Positions 21,059 through 31,488 are shown, numbered from the stretch's first letter. The stretch: DNA of 64,000 nt from Gimesia algae (GCF_007746795.1 NZ_CP036343.1:432181-496180), one strand, 5' to 3'. The notes: generated by a model from the sequence alone, not told the origin. Numbers and translations are program-made.

Positions 21059-24000
21059 ATGAAGTACCGCTGGCTTGCCCTCATTCCCGCCCTGCTGCTG
21101 ACGACCACCGCTGCTACCTCTTTTGTATCAGCTCAAACCGAACATGATTCGAAACAGGCCGTACCCAATTTGACGGTTGCTCCCGGTCTGCAGGCGACGC
21201 TGTTTTCTTCCGAACCGCAAATCAGCAGCCCATCCAGCATGGACGTGGATTCACAAGGACGTGTCTGGATCTGTGAAGTTGTCAACTATCGTGCCAGCCT
21301 GCGTGACATCACCACTCGCAAAGAGGGAGACCGGATTCTGATTCTGGAAGATACGAACGGCGATGGGAAAGCCGACAAAACGACCGTATTTTACCAGGGC
21401 AATGATGTGAACGGCTCACAGGGCATCTGTGTATTGGGTAATAAAGTCATTGTCGCTGCTTCGCCGAATGTGTTCCTCTTTACCGATGAGAACAACGATG
21501 GGAAAGCCGACAAAAAAGAACTGCTGTTCAAAATTGCGGGGGGTGAACATGATCACTCGGCACATACTTCCATCTTTGGACCTGATGGCAAACTCTACTG
21601 GAACTTCGGTAACAGCGGCAAGCAGGTGTTCGACGCTGCCGGAAAACCGATTCTCGAAAGCAACGGAAAACCTGTGCTGGATAACGGCAAACCTTACTGG
21701 GGAGGCATGGTCTTTCGCTGTAACCTGGATGGTAGCGACTTTGAAGTTCTCGGACATAATTTCCGGAATAATTATGAAATCACGGTCGATTCGTTCGGTA
21801 CCCTCTGGCAATCGGACAATGATGATGACGGCAACCGCGGAGTCCGTATTAACTATGTCATGGAATTCGGGAACTACGGTTATCTCGATCAATTGACTGG
21901 TGCCCGCTGGAAAACGCCGCGGACTGGCATGCATGAAGAAATCCCGCTGCGCCACTGGCATTTGCGCGATCCGGGAGTGATTCCCAACCTGCTGCAGACC
22001 GGGGCCGGCTCTCCCACGGGCATCTGTGTTTACGAAGGATCTCTGCTGCCCAAAAAATACCAGGGTGAAGTCATTCACTCAGACGCTGGCCCGAATGTGG
22101 TCCGCGCCTATCCTGTGAAAAAGGATGGTGCCGGCTATGAAGCTGAAATCGCGAATATCATTACCAGCGAGCAGGACAAGTGGTTCCGTCCATCCGATGT
22201 CTGTATTGCCCCTGATGGCTCGCTGTTCGTCGCCGACTGGTATGATCCGGGGGTGGGCGGTCACCGGATTGGGGATCAGGAGCGGGGCCGCATTTTCCGG
22301 ATTGCCCCGGCCGATGCGAAATATGTATTCGACAAACTGGATCTGAGTACGGTTGAAGGTGCGATTGCAGGAATTAAAAACCCGAACCTGGCGCGACGTT
22401 ACCTGGCCTGGAATAAACTGCATGCCCTGCAGGAACAGGCATTGCCACTGCTGGAAGAACTCTATCAGTCTGACAACCAGAGGAACCGCGCTCGCGCCCT
22501 CTGGCTGTTGGCTGGCATCAAAGGCAAAACCGGTGAGTATGTCTCCCGTGCGATTCAGGACAAGAATTCCGATATTCGGATTACCGGCCTGCGTGCCGCC
22601 CGCCGTTACAAGCAGGATGTGATTCCCTATGTCAGCCAACTGGTAAATGATCCTTCGCCTCAGGTGCGTCGCGAATGTGCGATCGCCTTGCATCACAACA
22701 AGTCACCCGAAGCACCCGCGCTGTGGGTGAAACTGGCGGATCAGTATGACGGCAAAGATCGCTGGTACCTGGAAGCGCTGGGTATCGGCATGGATGAGCA
22801 GGAACAGAAATTCCTGACCGCCTGGCTCAAACAGGCCGGCGATGACTGGAATACGCCTGTGGGACGCGACCTGATCTGGCGTTCGAAAATTCCGATGGCG
22901 GTTCCTTACCTGGTCAAGATTATTGAAGACCCGAACACAGAACAGGATGCTTTGCCACGCTACTTCCGCACTCTGGACTTTATTCCGGGCAAAGAAAAGA
23001 ATACGGCTGTCGCAGAGTTGGCGTTACTGAAAGAACCTGAGAACAAAACTCGCGAAACCTATATCATCGCGGAAGCCATATCCCGCATGCCGGCCAAAGT
23101 GGTGATGCAGGATTCCAAATACAAACAGGCGCTTACCCAGGTCATCGACAGCAGCCGGGGGACTCCGGAGTTCATCAAACTGGTCGAAAAGTTCAAGGCT
23201 TCTGATTACTATCCCGAGCTGGTAGCGATTGCCGGTCACGCAGGCAAATCCCAGACATCCGTCGATGCGATTCGTGCGGCTCTGAGTTTGAAACAGAACG
23301 CGTTAATCCGCAAATCTCTGGAGAACAAAGCCGATACGGAAAAAGAACAGAATCAGAAGCTCGATTTGATCTGGGCACTGGGAAGTGCCGGACACAACGG
23401 TGCGAATGGAATCCTGCTTAAAATCATCACCAACAAAGAAGACCTGCTGGTGGATCGACGGGAAGCAGTCCGGGCAATTGCAAAATCACGCCCCGGCGCC
23501 CATGCCTTACTGGATCTGGCTGAGAAAAAAGACTTTGATCCCCAGTTGAAACAGACTGTTGCGGCGGCAATGTCATCCACGATTATGAAAGATGTGAAAG
23601 AGCGGGCCGCCAGGCTGTATCCGGCCCCTCCTACAAAAGACAACAAACCTCTGCCCCCCATCAATGTGCTGGCAAGCATCAAAGGGGATAAGCTGGACGG
23701 TCGGGTGATGTTCAATACCAAGGGAACCTGTGCCAAGTGTCATATCGTGAATGGTATGGGGAAAGAAGTGGGCCCGAACCTGTCGGAGATCGGCAAGAAA
23801 TTAAGCCGCGAAGCGCTGTTCGAATCGATCCTGTTTCCCAGCGCAGGCATCAGCCACAACTACGAATCGTATACCGTAATCCTGTTATCGGGGAACGTGG
23901 TGAATGGTCTGCTGGTCAACAAAACCGACGACGCGATTACGATCCGGGATGCGGAAGCCATTTCGCGGACGTTCAAAATGGATGACGTCGATGAAATCAT

Positions 24001-24127
24001 TCAGCAGAAAATATCACTGATGCCCGCCGACCTGCAGAAGGTGCTCACCCAGGAAGAACTTGTCAACATCGTCGAGTACCTGACAACACTCAAGCAGGCC
24101 CAGCCCATCAAAAAAGCCAGCCGGTAA
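21059..24127 (+). CDS. PVC-type beta-propeller/HEAT-repeat cytochrome c protein
   Basis: 1,022 residues with a signal peptide (cleavage after FVSAQ). A beta-propeller of the membrane-bound dehydrogenase type follows (about 35-400; GRVWICEVVNYR, EDTNGDGKADKTTVF, VADWYDPG). Next is an alpha-helical HEAT-like region (about 420-850) and a C-terminal c-type heme domain with CAKCH at about residue 890 and a distal SLMPADLQKVL ligand region. This triple-domain family is characteristic of the Planctomycetes/Verrucomicrobia and is thought to oxidise sugars or alcohols in the periplasm, though function is unproven. With the DUF1080-ThuA neighbour it suggests extracytoplasmic carbohydrate oxidation. Confidence 0.9.
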   Translation: MKYRWLALIPALLLTTTAATSFVSAQTEHDSKQAVPNLTVAPGLQATLFSSEPQISSPSSMDVDSQGRVWICEVVNYRASLRDITTRKEGDRILILEDTNGDGKADKTTVFYQGNDVNGSQGICVLGNKVIVAASPNVFLFTDENNDGKADKKELLFKIAGGEHDHSAHTSIFGPDGKLYWNFGNSGKQVFDAAGKPILESNGKPVLDNGKPYWGGMVFRCNLDGSDFEVLGHNFRNNYEITVDSFGTLWQSDNDDDGNRGVRINYVMEFGNYGYLDQLTGARWKTPRTGMHEEIPLRHWHLRDPGVIPNLLQTGAGSPTGICVYEGSLLPKKYQGEVIHSDAGPNVVRAYPVKKDGAGYEAEIANIITSEQDKWFRPSDVCIAPDGSLFVADWYDPGVGGHRIGDQERGRIFRIAPADAKYVFDKLDLSTVEGAIAGIKNPNLARRYLAWNKLHALQEQALPLLEELYQSDNQRNRARALWLLAGIKGKTGEYVSRAIQDKNSDIRITGLRAARRYKQDVIPYVSQLVNDPSPQVRRECAIALHHNKSPEAPALWVKLADQYDGKDRWYLEALGIGMDEQEQKFLTAWLKQAGDDWNTPVGRDLIWRSKIPMAVPYLVKIIEDPNTEQDALPRYFRTLDFIPGKEKNTAVAELALLKEPENKTRETYIIAEAISRMPAKVVMQDSKYKQALTQVIDSSRGTPEFIKLVEKFKASDYYPELVAIAGHAGKSQTSVDAIRAALSLKQNALIRKSLENKADTEKEQNQKLDLIWALGSAGHNGANGILLKIITNKEDLLVDRREAVRAIAKSRPGAHALLDLAEKKDFDPQLKQTVAAAMSSTIMKDVKERAARLYPAPPTKDNKPLPPINVLASIKGDKLDGRVMFNTKGTCAKCHIVNGMGKEVGPNLSEIGKKLSREALFESILFPSAGISHNYESYTVILLSGNVVNGLLVNKTDDAITIRDAEAISRTFKMDDVDEIIQQKISLMPADLQKVLTQEELVNIVEYLTTLKQAQPIKKASR

Positions 24128-24154
24128 ACTTGAAGGAAAACAAGCTGTGTAACT

Positions 24155-25210
24155 ATGCCTGACTCAGCCCGGTATCGTGAGATTGAAGTCGCTGGTTTGC
24201 CGCTGGAAATGGGGCGGCAGACCGGGGAAGCGGCGCGGGAGGAGATTGCCGCGTTTTGTGAGCTGGCTCTGGACCGGCTGCGGGAGACAATGCAGGTCAG
24301 CAGCGCACAGGCGCGGGCGCATGCGGAGCATTGTATACCGTATGCGGAAAAATACAGTTCCGATTCGATTGCAGAGCTGCGTGGCATCGCGGAAGCGACG
24401 GACCTCCCTTTCTGGAAAATCATGCTGCTGCAGATTCGCAATCAATTTACTCCCGATGCGGATGCCGGCTGCACCGCGCTCAGTCTGCCGGCCACTTCTA
24501 CGCGGGGACCGATTGTCGCGCAGAACTGGGACAACGATCCGGCCCTTGATCCGTTTACGATCGTACTCACACGCCGACCCACAGGAAAACCGGCGCTGAT
24601 GACGGTGACGCAGGCGGGATTGATTTCGTATATCGGGTTCAACGATGCGGGCATCGGGGCCTGTCTGAACAGTCTGCCGGCTCCCAGTCGCTCTACTGGA
24701 GTGCCCCACTACTTCACGTTACGCGAACTGTATGAGTCCACCAGTCTGGAAGCAGCGGTCCAGACAATTCGTCGGGCCGAGCGGGCGATCCCGGCAAATA
24801 TCATGCTGACGACTCCGGAAGGGCCCGCGGACCTGGAAGTGACCCTGGAAACCGTGCAGGTTTTGAGACCCGAGGAAACAAGCTGGATCACGCATACCAA
24901 TCATTGTCTGCACCCGGAACTCTGTAAATATAACGAGCAGTTCCCCGAGCTGATCGGCTCACATCCCCGGAAAGCACGCATCGATTCCCTGTTGCAGGCA
25001 TGTGGTACTGAAATCAGCATCGACGACATCAAGGCAGCGCTCACCGATCACGAGGGATACCCGCGGTCGTTATGTCGGCATGTGAACGATGATGTAGACA
25101 CCGGTTACTGGCAGACTGTTTTTTCCGTGATCATCGAACCGGAACAACGGCGGATGTTAGTTTCGCGGGGGACTCCCTGCAGTGCCGGTTATGAGTTGTA
25201 CCAGCTTTGA
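24155..25210 (+). CDS. C45-like acyltransferase/peptidase (Ntn-hydrolase)
   Basis: 351 residues with no signal peptide. The family signature is a Cys nucleophile in DAGCTALSL (Cys106), which becomes N-terminal after autocleavage in acyl-CoA:6-aminopenicillanate acyltransferase-like enzymes. The following VAQNWDND and YIGFNDAGIGACLNSL segments, and a C-terminal RHVND with FSVIIEP, also match the fold. Members hydrolyse or transfer acyl groups on small amides, and the substrate here is unknown. It lies 27 bases after the PVC cytochrome and 21 before the TPR-like gene, so it is probably co-transcribed. Confidence 0.8.
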   Translation: MPDSARYREIEVAGLPLEMGRQTGEAAREEIAAFCELALDRLRETMQVSSAQARAHAEHCIPYAEKYSSDSIAELRGIAEATDLPFWKIMLLQIRNQFTPDADAGCTALSLPATSTRGPIVAQNWDNDPALDPFTIVLTRRPTGKPALMTVTQAGLISYIGFNDAGIGACLNSLPAPSRSTGVPHYFTLRELYESTSLEAAVQTIRRAERAIPANIMLTTPEGPADLEVTLETVQVLRPEETSWITHTNHCLHPELCKYNEQFPELIGSHPRKARIDSLLQACGTEISIDDIKAALTDHEGYPRSLCRHVNDDVDTGYWQTVFSVIIEPEQRRMLVSRGTPCSAGYELYQL

Positions 25211-25231
25211 TATTTGAGAGTTCCTATCACT

Positions 25232-25876
25232 ATGAATCATAACGCCGTCCTCAAGCGTGGCATCGAATTTCATACCCAGGGGCAACTGGATCAGGCGCTC
25301 GCCGACTATAGTCAGGTGATCGACAGCGCCGTGGCTGAAGATGTCGAACTGATGGGCCTGGCTTTGTATTATCGGGGATCTGTTTATCAGCGTCTTGGCG
25401 AACATGAGCGATTAATAAGCGACATGACCCGGATAGTAGAATATCGCGGTGAGGTTTCCGCTGAACTGGTTGCCCAGGCTTCTGCGATGCGGGGAGAAAG
25501 TTTTGCTGTTCAGGGAGAGTTGGAAGCAGCGGTCTCGGATTATACTGTGATCATCGAGTCACGGGAGGGACTGCCGACGGGCATGCTGCTCAGTGCATTG
25601 CTGTGTCGCGGTAGGATTTATGCAGAACAGAAACGACATGAATTAGCAATTGGTGAACTGACGACTGTGATCGAGCAGGGGAGCGAGCACCGACTGCCTG
25701 CTCACTTTCTGGCGGAAGCGTATTGGTTTCGGGGGCAGGCTTATTTTGCTGAGGCAGACTATACCCGCGCTGCGGAGGACCTCAGCATTGTGGTTTCCAG
25801 TCAATGGCTGGGAACGACCGGGCAGCAGAGTGCAGAGGAATTACTGGCAGAGTGTCGACGACGATTGGCTGAATGA
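25232..25876 (+). CDS. TPR-like hypothetical protein
   Basis: The start is ATG 25232; the in-frame TTG at 25214 has no better ribosome site. The product (214 residues) consists of about five helical repeats with the TPR spacing (GIEFHTQGQLDQALADYSQVI, ALYYRGSVYQRLGEHERLISD, AYWFRGQAYFAEADYTRAAED). No enzymatic motif is seen, and a role in protein-protein interaction is likely. It ends 9 bases from the convergent histidine kinase gene, leaving no room for a separate terminator. Confidence 0.75.
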   Translation: MNHNAVLKRGIEFHTQGQLDQALADYSQVIDSAVAEDVELMGLALYYRGSVYQRLGEHERLISDMTRIVEYRGEVSAELVAQASAMRGESFAVQGELEAAVSDYTVIIESREGLPTGMLLSALLCRGRIYAEQKRHELAIGELTTVIEQGSEHRLPAHFLAEAYWFRGQAYFAEADYTRAAEDLSIVVSSQWLGTTGQQSAEELLAECRRRLAE

Positions 25877-25885
25877 AGTTTTTTC

Positions 25886-27889
25886 TCACGAGAGCTCTGT
25901 TGGGGTCGTTGTCAGATTTTGCGCTACGTGACGCTTATAACTGGCGAGCATTTCGACCAGTTTTCTGCGGTCGATGGGTTTGGTGAGATAGTCATCGCAG
26001 CCGGCATCCAGGCATTTCTGTCGATCGCCGCGCATGGCGTGGGCGGTTAAAGCAATGATAGGTTCGTGGTAGTGGGCTGCTCTCAATTTTCTCGTTGCCT
26101 GATAACCGTCCAAAACGGGCATCTGCATATCCATCAGAATGGCATCAAATGGTTCTCCTGCCTCGACGGCTGCCATGGCCAGATCAAATGAGGTCTGCCC
26201 GTTTTCAGCAATCGTAGTCTCTGCTCCCGCTTTATTCAGGATAAAACTGATCAATTTCTGATTGTCGAGTCCGTCTTCGGTCAACAGGAAACGACCATTT
26301 TTCAGAGGCAGACCATCGAATACTTTGTTCTGAGGAATTTCTGTTTCAGTAAGAATCTGGAATGGACGCGAGTCGATCAGAGCAACATTTTCCAGTGATC
26401 CGGTTTCGATGGTGATCGAAAAAGTACTCCCTTTTCCGGGGTCACTGGTCACCGTGATTTCACCGCCGAGTAATTCGGTCAAGCGTTTACTGATGGTCAG
26501 TCCCAGTCCCGTGCCTCCAAATTTACGCGTCATGGATCCATCAGCCTGGGTAAAGGGCTTGAATAGAGATTCAAGGCTTGTGCTTTCAATTCCAATCCCT
26601 GAATCGGTGACATTAAATTGCATGCGGGCAGTTTGATCTGGCAGGTCGATCAGACGGGCGACGACATTCACTGCTCCGGATTCCGTGAACTTGATGGCGT
26701 TGCCGATGGTATTAATCAAAATCTGCCGCAAGCGGGTCGGGTCTGTATTAATCGTTTCGGGGATCGGACCATCGATCTGAAAATTCAAAGGCAAGCCCTT
26801 CTCGAGGGCGCGAACATTCATCAGCGAATAAATATTATTGAGCAAGGTATGCGGGGAGCAATTCACGTGCTCGACTTCCATTTTCTCTGCTTCGATTTTG
26901 GAGAGATCCAGAATATCATTAATGAGCCGGAGCAGATACTGACCATTTTCTTTAACGGTGCGTGCGGCTTGAATGTTTTCCGGCTCGCTGACACCGTCCA
27001 GTAGAATGTCATTAAATCCGAGGATGGCATTCATGGGGGTCCGGATTTCGTGACTCATGTTTGCCAGGAAGGCGCTCTTGGACCGGTTTGCAGCCTCGGC
27101 TGAGTCTTTGGCCGCCCGCAGTTCCTGCGCCTGCTGTTTTAATTCCATCGTTATTTGTTCGAGAACGTGGTTTTTCTCAGAGATCATCCTGTTCGCTGTA
27201 TGCAGTTCACGGGTCCGATGTTGTACCTCTGATTCCACATCGGCTTTTGTCTCCTCCAGAACGGCACGCTGCCGCGCCATCGCTTTCAATTCCCTTAAAC
27301 TCTGGTGAATCGCGATGAACAGGAACAGGTCCTCGAAAATGACCCAGGCGCCATGTTCTACAATCCGCCACGGATTAGCTGTCAGCACCCCGAAGATCGC
27401 CTGTGGGTAAAATAATCCCAATATGGAATGGTCGATGATGACGACTGACGTTGCGGTGATCAGTACACGCCAGTCACGGTAGAATGCCAGAAATGCCAGC
27501 GATCCGAAAATGTGAAAGTGCGTTTCAATCCGGCCCCCACTCAGATGGACAAGCAGGGAAGAAGTCAGCATCTGGCTGATCGCGATGACGTGTCTGCTTA
27601 AAATCGTACCGGGACGTAACAGAGTCAGCATGACGGGGAACAGCGTAATCAGTCCGCCCAGCAGACAGGCCGCCCAGACATGCAGATGTACTTCGCTATT
27701 GCTGCCGATCCATGTTCGGGGTGTAATCCAGAAGGCAGCGGCCATTGCTGCCAGCCACTGCACGATCATCAGGCAGGCAAACAATCGGTCCGTTCTCTGA
27801 TACAGATCACGCTGATTTTCCCGAAACAGTTCTTCTGCTCTTTGAGACTCAGTGGGCAGACAGGGCTTGGTCAGAATGGATAACGACAT
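25886..27889 (-). CDS. Membrane hybrid sensor histidine kinase with C-terminal receiver
   Basis: 667 residues. The N-terminal half (about 35-200) has six or seven membrane segments. It includes the phrase [23 protein letters not shown], a sensory membrane module I recall from other bacterial kinases and chemoreceptors. A coiled coil (about 200-265) leads to HisKA ([13 protein letters not shown]; phospho-acceptor His280) and HATPase_c (N box [12 protein letters not shown] boxes GIGIES and GGTGLGL). A receiver domain follows (TEDG acidic pocket, phospho-acceptor Asp587 in LMDMQMP, Lys in LTKP). Signal and output are unknown; no DNA-binding regulator is adjacent. Its first 19 bases overlap the end of the upstream thioredoxin-like gene, suggesting coupled translation and a shared function. 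Confidence 0.93.
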   Translation of the reverse strand: MSLSILTKPCLPTESQRAEELFRENQRDLYQRTDRLFACLMIVQWLAAMAAAFWITPRTWIGSNSEVHLHVWAACLLGGLITLFPVMLTLLRPGTILSRHVIAISQMLTSSLLVHLSGGRIETHFHIFGSLAFLAFYRDWRVLITATSVVIIDHSILGLFYPQAIFGVLTANPWRIVEHGAWVIFEDLFLFIAIHQSLRELKAMARQRAVLEETKADVESEVQHRTRELHTANRMISEKNHVLEQITMELKQQAQELRAAKDSAEAANRSKSAFLANMSHEIRTPMNAILGFNDILLDGVSEPENIQAARTVKENGQYLLRLINDILDLSKIEAEKMEVEHVNCSPHTLLNNIYSLMNVRALEKGLPLNFQIDGPIPETINTDPTRLRQILINTIGNAIKFTESGAVNVVARLIDLPDQTARMQFNVTDSGIGIESTSLESLFKPFTQADGSMTRKFGGTGLGLTISKRLTELLGGEITVTSDPGKGSTFSITIETGSLENVALIDSRPFQILTETEIPQNKVFDGLPLKNGRFLLTEDGLDNQKLISFILNKAGAETTIAENGQTSFDLAMAAVEAGEPFDAILMDMQMPVLDGYQATRKLRAAHYHEPIIALTAHAMRGDRQKCLDAGCDDYLTKPIDRRKLVEMLASYKRHVAQNLTTTPTELS

Positions 27890-28575
27890 CGTTGTCCCTC
27901 CTGTTCAGATACCGAATGCTCTCCGAGCAACGGGCATCCAAATGCGAACGTTTCCTGTCGCTCTGCTGTTCCAGATAACAGAATCGATTCAATGGCAGAT
28001 CTGCCAGCATTATCACCGGAATGTCCTCTTGAGCCTGTGATGCCTCCATGGAACAGTAGTTTGCCTTGCGTATCGTAGAGCAGTACGTAACCGGAAGTTG
28101 TCGCGTTAAACAACCTGGCGGTTTTACCATCAGCATCACTGCAAACCGTCACCCCTGGAATCGCGGAAGCGGTCTTCCAGAGATCCGCCTTTTCCCAGCC
28201 CTCTGGAAATGCCGAAGATTTGAAAAAAACAATCCGTGCATCAACCCGTTCCGGTCCAAGTGTCATGATTTTTGCCAGTTCGTTCAGGCTGGCAGTGGTA
28301 CACGGACAGCGGGGATGAGCAAACATCACCAGCGTCGGTCGCATTGAATTGCAGGTCATCTGACTCTCGTCAGGCCAGACTGCGGTTGTCAGCGGTTCTT
28401 CACCCGGTGTCGACTGGTACTGCCAGAGGAGAAACATTCCATAAACGACAGCACTCAACCAGAGCAGTGCCAAAGCCGGCAGTGCCAGAGTTCTCACATT
28501 CCTTTGCCCGGGCTGTGAGCGCTGGTTCCCGCTCTGTTGTCGGGGTGGAGACAGGTTGAGACTGCTGACGTTCAT
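27871..28575 (-). CDS. Membrane-anchored thioredoxin-like protein
   Basis: The start is chosen at ATG 28575 (MNVSSLNLS), because the 45 residues upstream look non-coding. The 234-residue product has a polar N-terminus, one membrane anchor (about 35-57; [18 protein letters not shown]) and a thioredoxin-like domain whose active-site region reads [12 protein letters not shown]. It has a CPC arrangement in place of CxxC, followed by a conserved cis-Pro-like region and [16 protein letters not shown]. The C-terminal residues are encoded in the overlap with the histidine kinase. It could report or regulate redox state to the kinase; that is inference. I recall similar kinase-linked thioredoxin-like proteins in planctomycetes but cannot name the family with certainty. 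Confidence 0.7.
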   Translation of the reverse strand: MNVSSLNLSPPRQQSGNQRSQPGQRNVRTLALPALALLWLSAVVYGMFLLWQYQSTPGEEPLTTAVWPDESQMTCNSMRPTLVMFAHPRCPCTTASLNELAKIMTLGPERVDARIVFFKSSAFPEGWEKADLWKTASAIPGVTVCSDADGKTARLFNATTSGYVLLYDTQGKLLFHGGITGSRGHSGDNAGRSAIESILLSGTAERQETFAFGCPLLGEHSVSEQEGQRCRYPF

Positions 28576-28780
28576 ATGTTTTTCTAAAACTGGAAAGCAG
28601 AAGTCCGTTCGATTTCTGCAGGAATGAAAATAGAATGTGGTTGATACACAATCATATTTTGCAATTCCCGGTGTGTCGGATATTTCAATTGAATTACCGA
28701 TACCAGTCACCTGATAGGCTTACTCTGAATAACAAGCCTTTATAACCCGCAAAAAACAACTGAAATAAGGAGGAATTCCC

Positions 28781-28945
28781 ATGTAGTTTATAAGTGGATT
28801 ACTGAGCAGATGGTGTCTGGTGTTGAAGCGTTGCGTGAAGGGAAAAACTCAGATTGCCTCTCGGCAGGAGGGAATTACCGGCTATCTTTCTGAGGTCCGT
28901 GGAACGAAACAGAACGCTGCAATGAAGCTTCCGCAGATCAAGTGA
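28781..28945 (+). pseudogene. Small ORF with strong RBS but TAG as second codon
   Basis: AAGGAGG sits 7 bases before ATG 28781, and the very next codon is TAG. After it the same frame stays open for 52 codons to TGA at 28943. It encodes a basic peptide beginning FISGLLSRWCLVLKRC and ending AAMKLPQIK. Either the gene lost its second codon to a nonsense mutation, or AUG-UAG acts as a regulatory start-stop. No plus-strand gene follows directly, so the first explanation is favoured. Family not recognised. The rest of 28576-28948 holds only promoter-like AT-rich DNA. Confidence 0.4.
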
Positions 28946-28948
28946 ATT

Positions 28949-29746
28949 TCAATATTGAGGCGGGGAGATCTGCTCGACGCTGACATTCATATTCAACAGT
29001 TCAACCGGATCGCCGAATTGTGTGTAGACTGCAACGTCAGCTGCATCGCGACCGTAGGCAATAGCCACCCGTCCCCCGTTCAGGTTGTCCTGAGTCGGAT
29101 CGAACGTATACCAGCGTCCGCCCACATAGGCTTCAAACCAGGCATGCAGATCCATCGGCTGCAGCGTTTCCAGATATCCGACGACCAGCCGCGCGGGAAT
29201 CGACAGAGCGCGACAGCAGGCAATTCCCAGGTGAGCCATATCGCGGCAGACCGCCTGTGTTCTTTCATTGACTTCACAGGCGCTGATGATTTCCTGTCCC
29301 TCGCCGGGCGCATATTTGATGTTCGCGCGAATGTAATCGACTATTTTGTTGCACTGGTCGTAGCCAGGGGCGACTCCTTCCACGAGTGAGGATGCCATCT
29401 GTGTGAAGCGATCAGATTCACAGTAGCGGCTGGGCAGCAGGAAAGGGAGTGTGTCTTCGGGTAACTCTTCGACGGGAATAAAGAAGGCACCGGGCGACGC
29501 ATCAGAGGAGTCGGCGACTTGAATATCAAACGCTGTCTGAACCGAAAATGAGCCGGCAGGTGCCACCAGTCGTTGACAGAGATTCCCGAATGGATCGGTG
29601 AATTCAACAGCAGAGACACTGGGGGTCAGCATATACTGCTCACGAGCCACCCATTGCTGATCCCCACTGCGGGGACGCAGCATGAGTAGAAACGGGGTCT
29701 CTACGGGGATATTGAAGTCGAGTAAGCAGGAAGCGTGCAGCCACAT
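28949..29746 (-). CDS. Transglutaminase-like cysteine protein
   Basis: The start is placed at ATG 29746 ([11 protein letters not shown]), where family-like sequence begins; an in-frame start at 29848 would add 34 residues of poor quality. The product has 265 residues. An N-terminal beta domain ([19 protein letters not shown]) precedes the transglutaminase/protease-like core with the Cys-His-Asp triad: Cys in [12 protein letters not shown], His in [10 protein letters not shown], Asp in YTFDPTQ. Bacterial members usually act as proteases or amidases. No signal peptide is evident, so it is probably cytoplasmic. It is monocistronic, with a 254-base spacer to the GH16 gene upstream. Confidence 0.85.
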   Translation of the reverse strand: MWLHASCLLDFNIPVETPFLLMLRPRSGDQQWVAREQYMLTPSVSAVEFTDPFGNLCQRLVAPAGSFSVQTAFDIQVADSSDASPGAFFIPVEELPEDTLPFLLPSRYCESDRFTQMASSLVEGVAPGYDQCNKIVDYIRANIKYAPGEGQEIISACEVNERTQAVCRDMAHLGIACCRALSIPARLVVGYLETLQPMDLHAWFEAYVGGRWYTFDPTQDNLNGGRVAIAYGRDAADVAVYTQFGDPVELLNMNVSVEQISPPQY

Positions 29747-30000
29747 AATGAGCGATTTCCAAAATGGATACCAATGTTTCCGATTCCGCGGGCAGGATTC
29801 AGAAGCAGACAGCGGTTGACTCAATCTGGGATCAGACCTGTGGACCAAGTGAGTGTGGAATGCATTATCACCGGGTCTGGTGTAAAAGATAGTCCTGATT
29901 TCCGCTGAGATCAGATTACAGACAAAATGACAGACACCATTCAGATAGAAGCCGTTTCAATCACTGTTTTCGATCTCTTGCTGCATGGCCTGTCAGCGAT

Positions 30001-31161
30001 TCACTTTTCAGGTGGCTTCGCGGATTTGGCCTGCTTTGCATACCAGTCCTGTCGCTCTTTCCCGGAGGCCACCCCATCACGGTTTGTGTCTATCTGATCG
30101 AAATTAGATTCTACTTTGCGCTGATCCCACCGCCAGTGATTCTTATCCCATTTCTCCTTTTCCATTGCGATGTATTCGGCTTTTGTCCAGGAAGTGGTCG
30201 TTTTTTTTGCTGGATTACCGGGCTTTTGCCAGACTCGGACATAATCTACGGACATGGTCGTTGGAAAACCTGCTGCAGTGGTTTTATCCGGGACGGGCAC
30301 ACGCTCCCCTTCTTTGTAGGCGACGAACGGATAACGCAGACCTAATGACAGTGTGACGTGCATTGGCAGATGCCAGTACAGGTTCGGCTTGCGCGCGACT
30401 TCGTTCCCGTCGATGTACCACACGATCCAGTCCGGTGAATTTTCTACGGCGTAGACGTGATAGTCCGCGCGCGGATCCCAGGGAGAATCAAAATGGTTGC
30501 TGCAGAGTTCCGGGCGGTTGTGTGGCCTGACCCATTGCCGCTGGCCTGCTTTCAGCAGGGTTGTATGTAGATTGCAGTCGATACGAGTGACGGGGAAGTG
30601 TTGTTTCGTCTTAAAATCAAATTCGCATTGCTGCAACTCAACAACGTCGATTTCTGAATAGGCAACGGTTTCACCGTCCTGTGCCAGGTACCGATTTTGA
30701 GGCCCGATACTGTAAAGCCAGAACGACGGACACGCGCCCGGGTAACGAGAACAGCCTTTGACGCGGGCCTCAAAATATCCATAGGTGATTGTTTTCTCGT
30801 TTCGCGCCATTCCGGAGGTGTAATAAAGTACCTGCTTTCCCCGCTGGTGTTCCTTCTGCAGCATACGAAGATGCAGGGCGCCTTCCTTTTGTGTCACGTT
30901 CTGGGGTTCCCAACTCCATGGTCCAAAGTCCTGCGTATCAATATTCCATTTCGCGCGATCGACTTCAGCACCATCGAACTCATCCGACTGTCCGGCCACA
31001 AATTTCCATGCACTTGATTTACTGTCCAGCTTCGTCTTGAGGGGGACAGGATCAGCGGCGGCGGCCATGCCAAGGGGAAAGAGGATCCCCAGCATCATTC
31101 CCCAGAATGGACCCGCTAATATAACAACGCATTTTTGACAGTGAGTTGAATTCGTATCCAC
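30001..31161 (-). CDS. Secreted glycoside hydrolase family 16 (agarase/carrageenase-like)
   Basis: 386 residues with an N-terminal signal (hydrophobic 12-33, cleavage near AAAADP). The GH16 jelly roll spans about 50-310, with the catalytic motif EIDVVE (nucleophile Glu170, Asp172, acid/base Glu175); YGYFEARVKG and PSFWLYSIGP are also family-typical. The C-terminus holds an EF-hand-like loop (DTNRDGVASGKE), common in secreted planctomycete enzymes. It should cleave beta-1,4 or beta-1,3 galactan linkages such as agar, carrageenan or porphyran; exact specificity is not visible. The sulfatase operon 5 kb away could remove sulfate from the same polysaccharides. Confidence 0.88.
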   Translation of the reverse strand: MDTNSTHCQKCVVILAGPFWGMMLGILFPLGMAAAADPVPLKTKLDSKSSAWKFVAGQSDEFDGAEVDRAKWNIDTQDFGPWSWEPQNVTQKEGALHLRMLQKEHQRGKQVLYYTSGMARNEKTITYGYFEARVKGCSRYPGACPSFWLYSIGPQNRYLAQDGETVAYSEIDVVELQQCEFDFKTKQHFPVTRIDCNLHTTLLKAGQRQWVRPHNRPELCSNHFDSPWDPRADYHVYAVENSPDWIVWYIDGNEVARKPNLYWHLPMHVTLSLGLRYPFVAYKEGERVPVPDKTTAAGFPTTMSVDYVRVWQKPGNPAKKTTTSWTKAEYIAMEKEKWDKNHWRWDQRKVESNFDQIDTNRDGVASGKERQDWYAKQAKSAKPPEK

Positions 31162-31472
31162 AGGATTTCCTCGCTACGACGAGACGATACTCTGTTCCCA
31201 CTCATGTTAAAGCAGGTCTCTACGAGCATCTCTTTGCTGTCATTATACCGCGGTCTGAACAGACGCGTAAACGGATCACCCTGATCTATCTTATCGACTA
31301 TCAAGCCGGGTCAGGCTCGGGCAGCACGAGTCCAGACGCACAGATGTCTGTAGGTGCAATCGATGAAAGTCAGGCGACCAGGGTGGTTGCTCAGCATTCA
31401 GTCACTTCAATTGTCCCCCGTTTAAAATCCGAATAATCCGCAGATTCTGTCGAAAACACCGCTTACTAGAAG

Positions 31473-31488
31473 TTGGCACGCAATTCGC
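31473..31488 (+). promoter_or_regulatory. Putative sigma-54 (-24/-12) promoter of the SbnA-like operon
   Basis: TTGGCACG at 31473-31480 matches the -24 element exactly. The GG dinucleotide (31475-31476) and GC (31487-31488) are separated by exactly 10 bases, as sigma-54 requires. The -12 box reads TCGC against TTGC. It lies about 60 bases upstream of the ATG at 31548. The rest of the 386-base gap (31162-31547) shows no gene. Confidence 0.5.

Noticed and set aside
31146..31436. 96-codon plus-strand frame upstream of the SbnA-like gene
   Set aside because: Low-complexity composition and no ribosome site; the region is better explained as promoter DNA.
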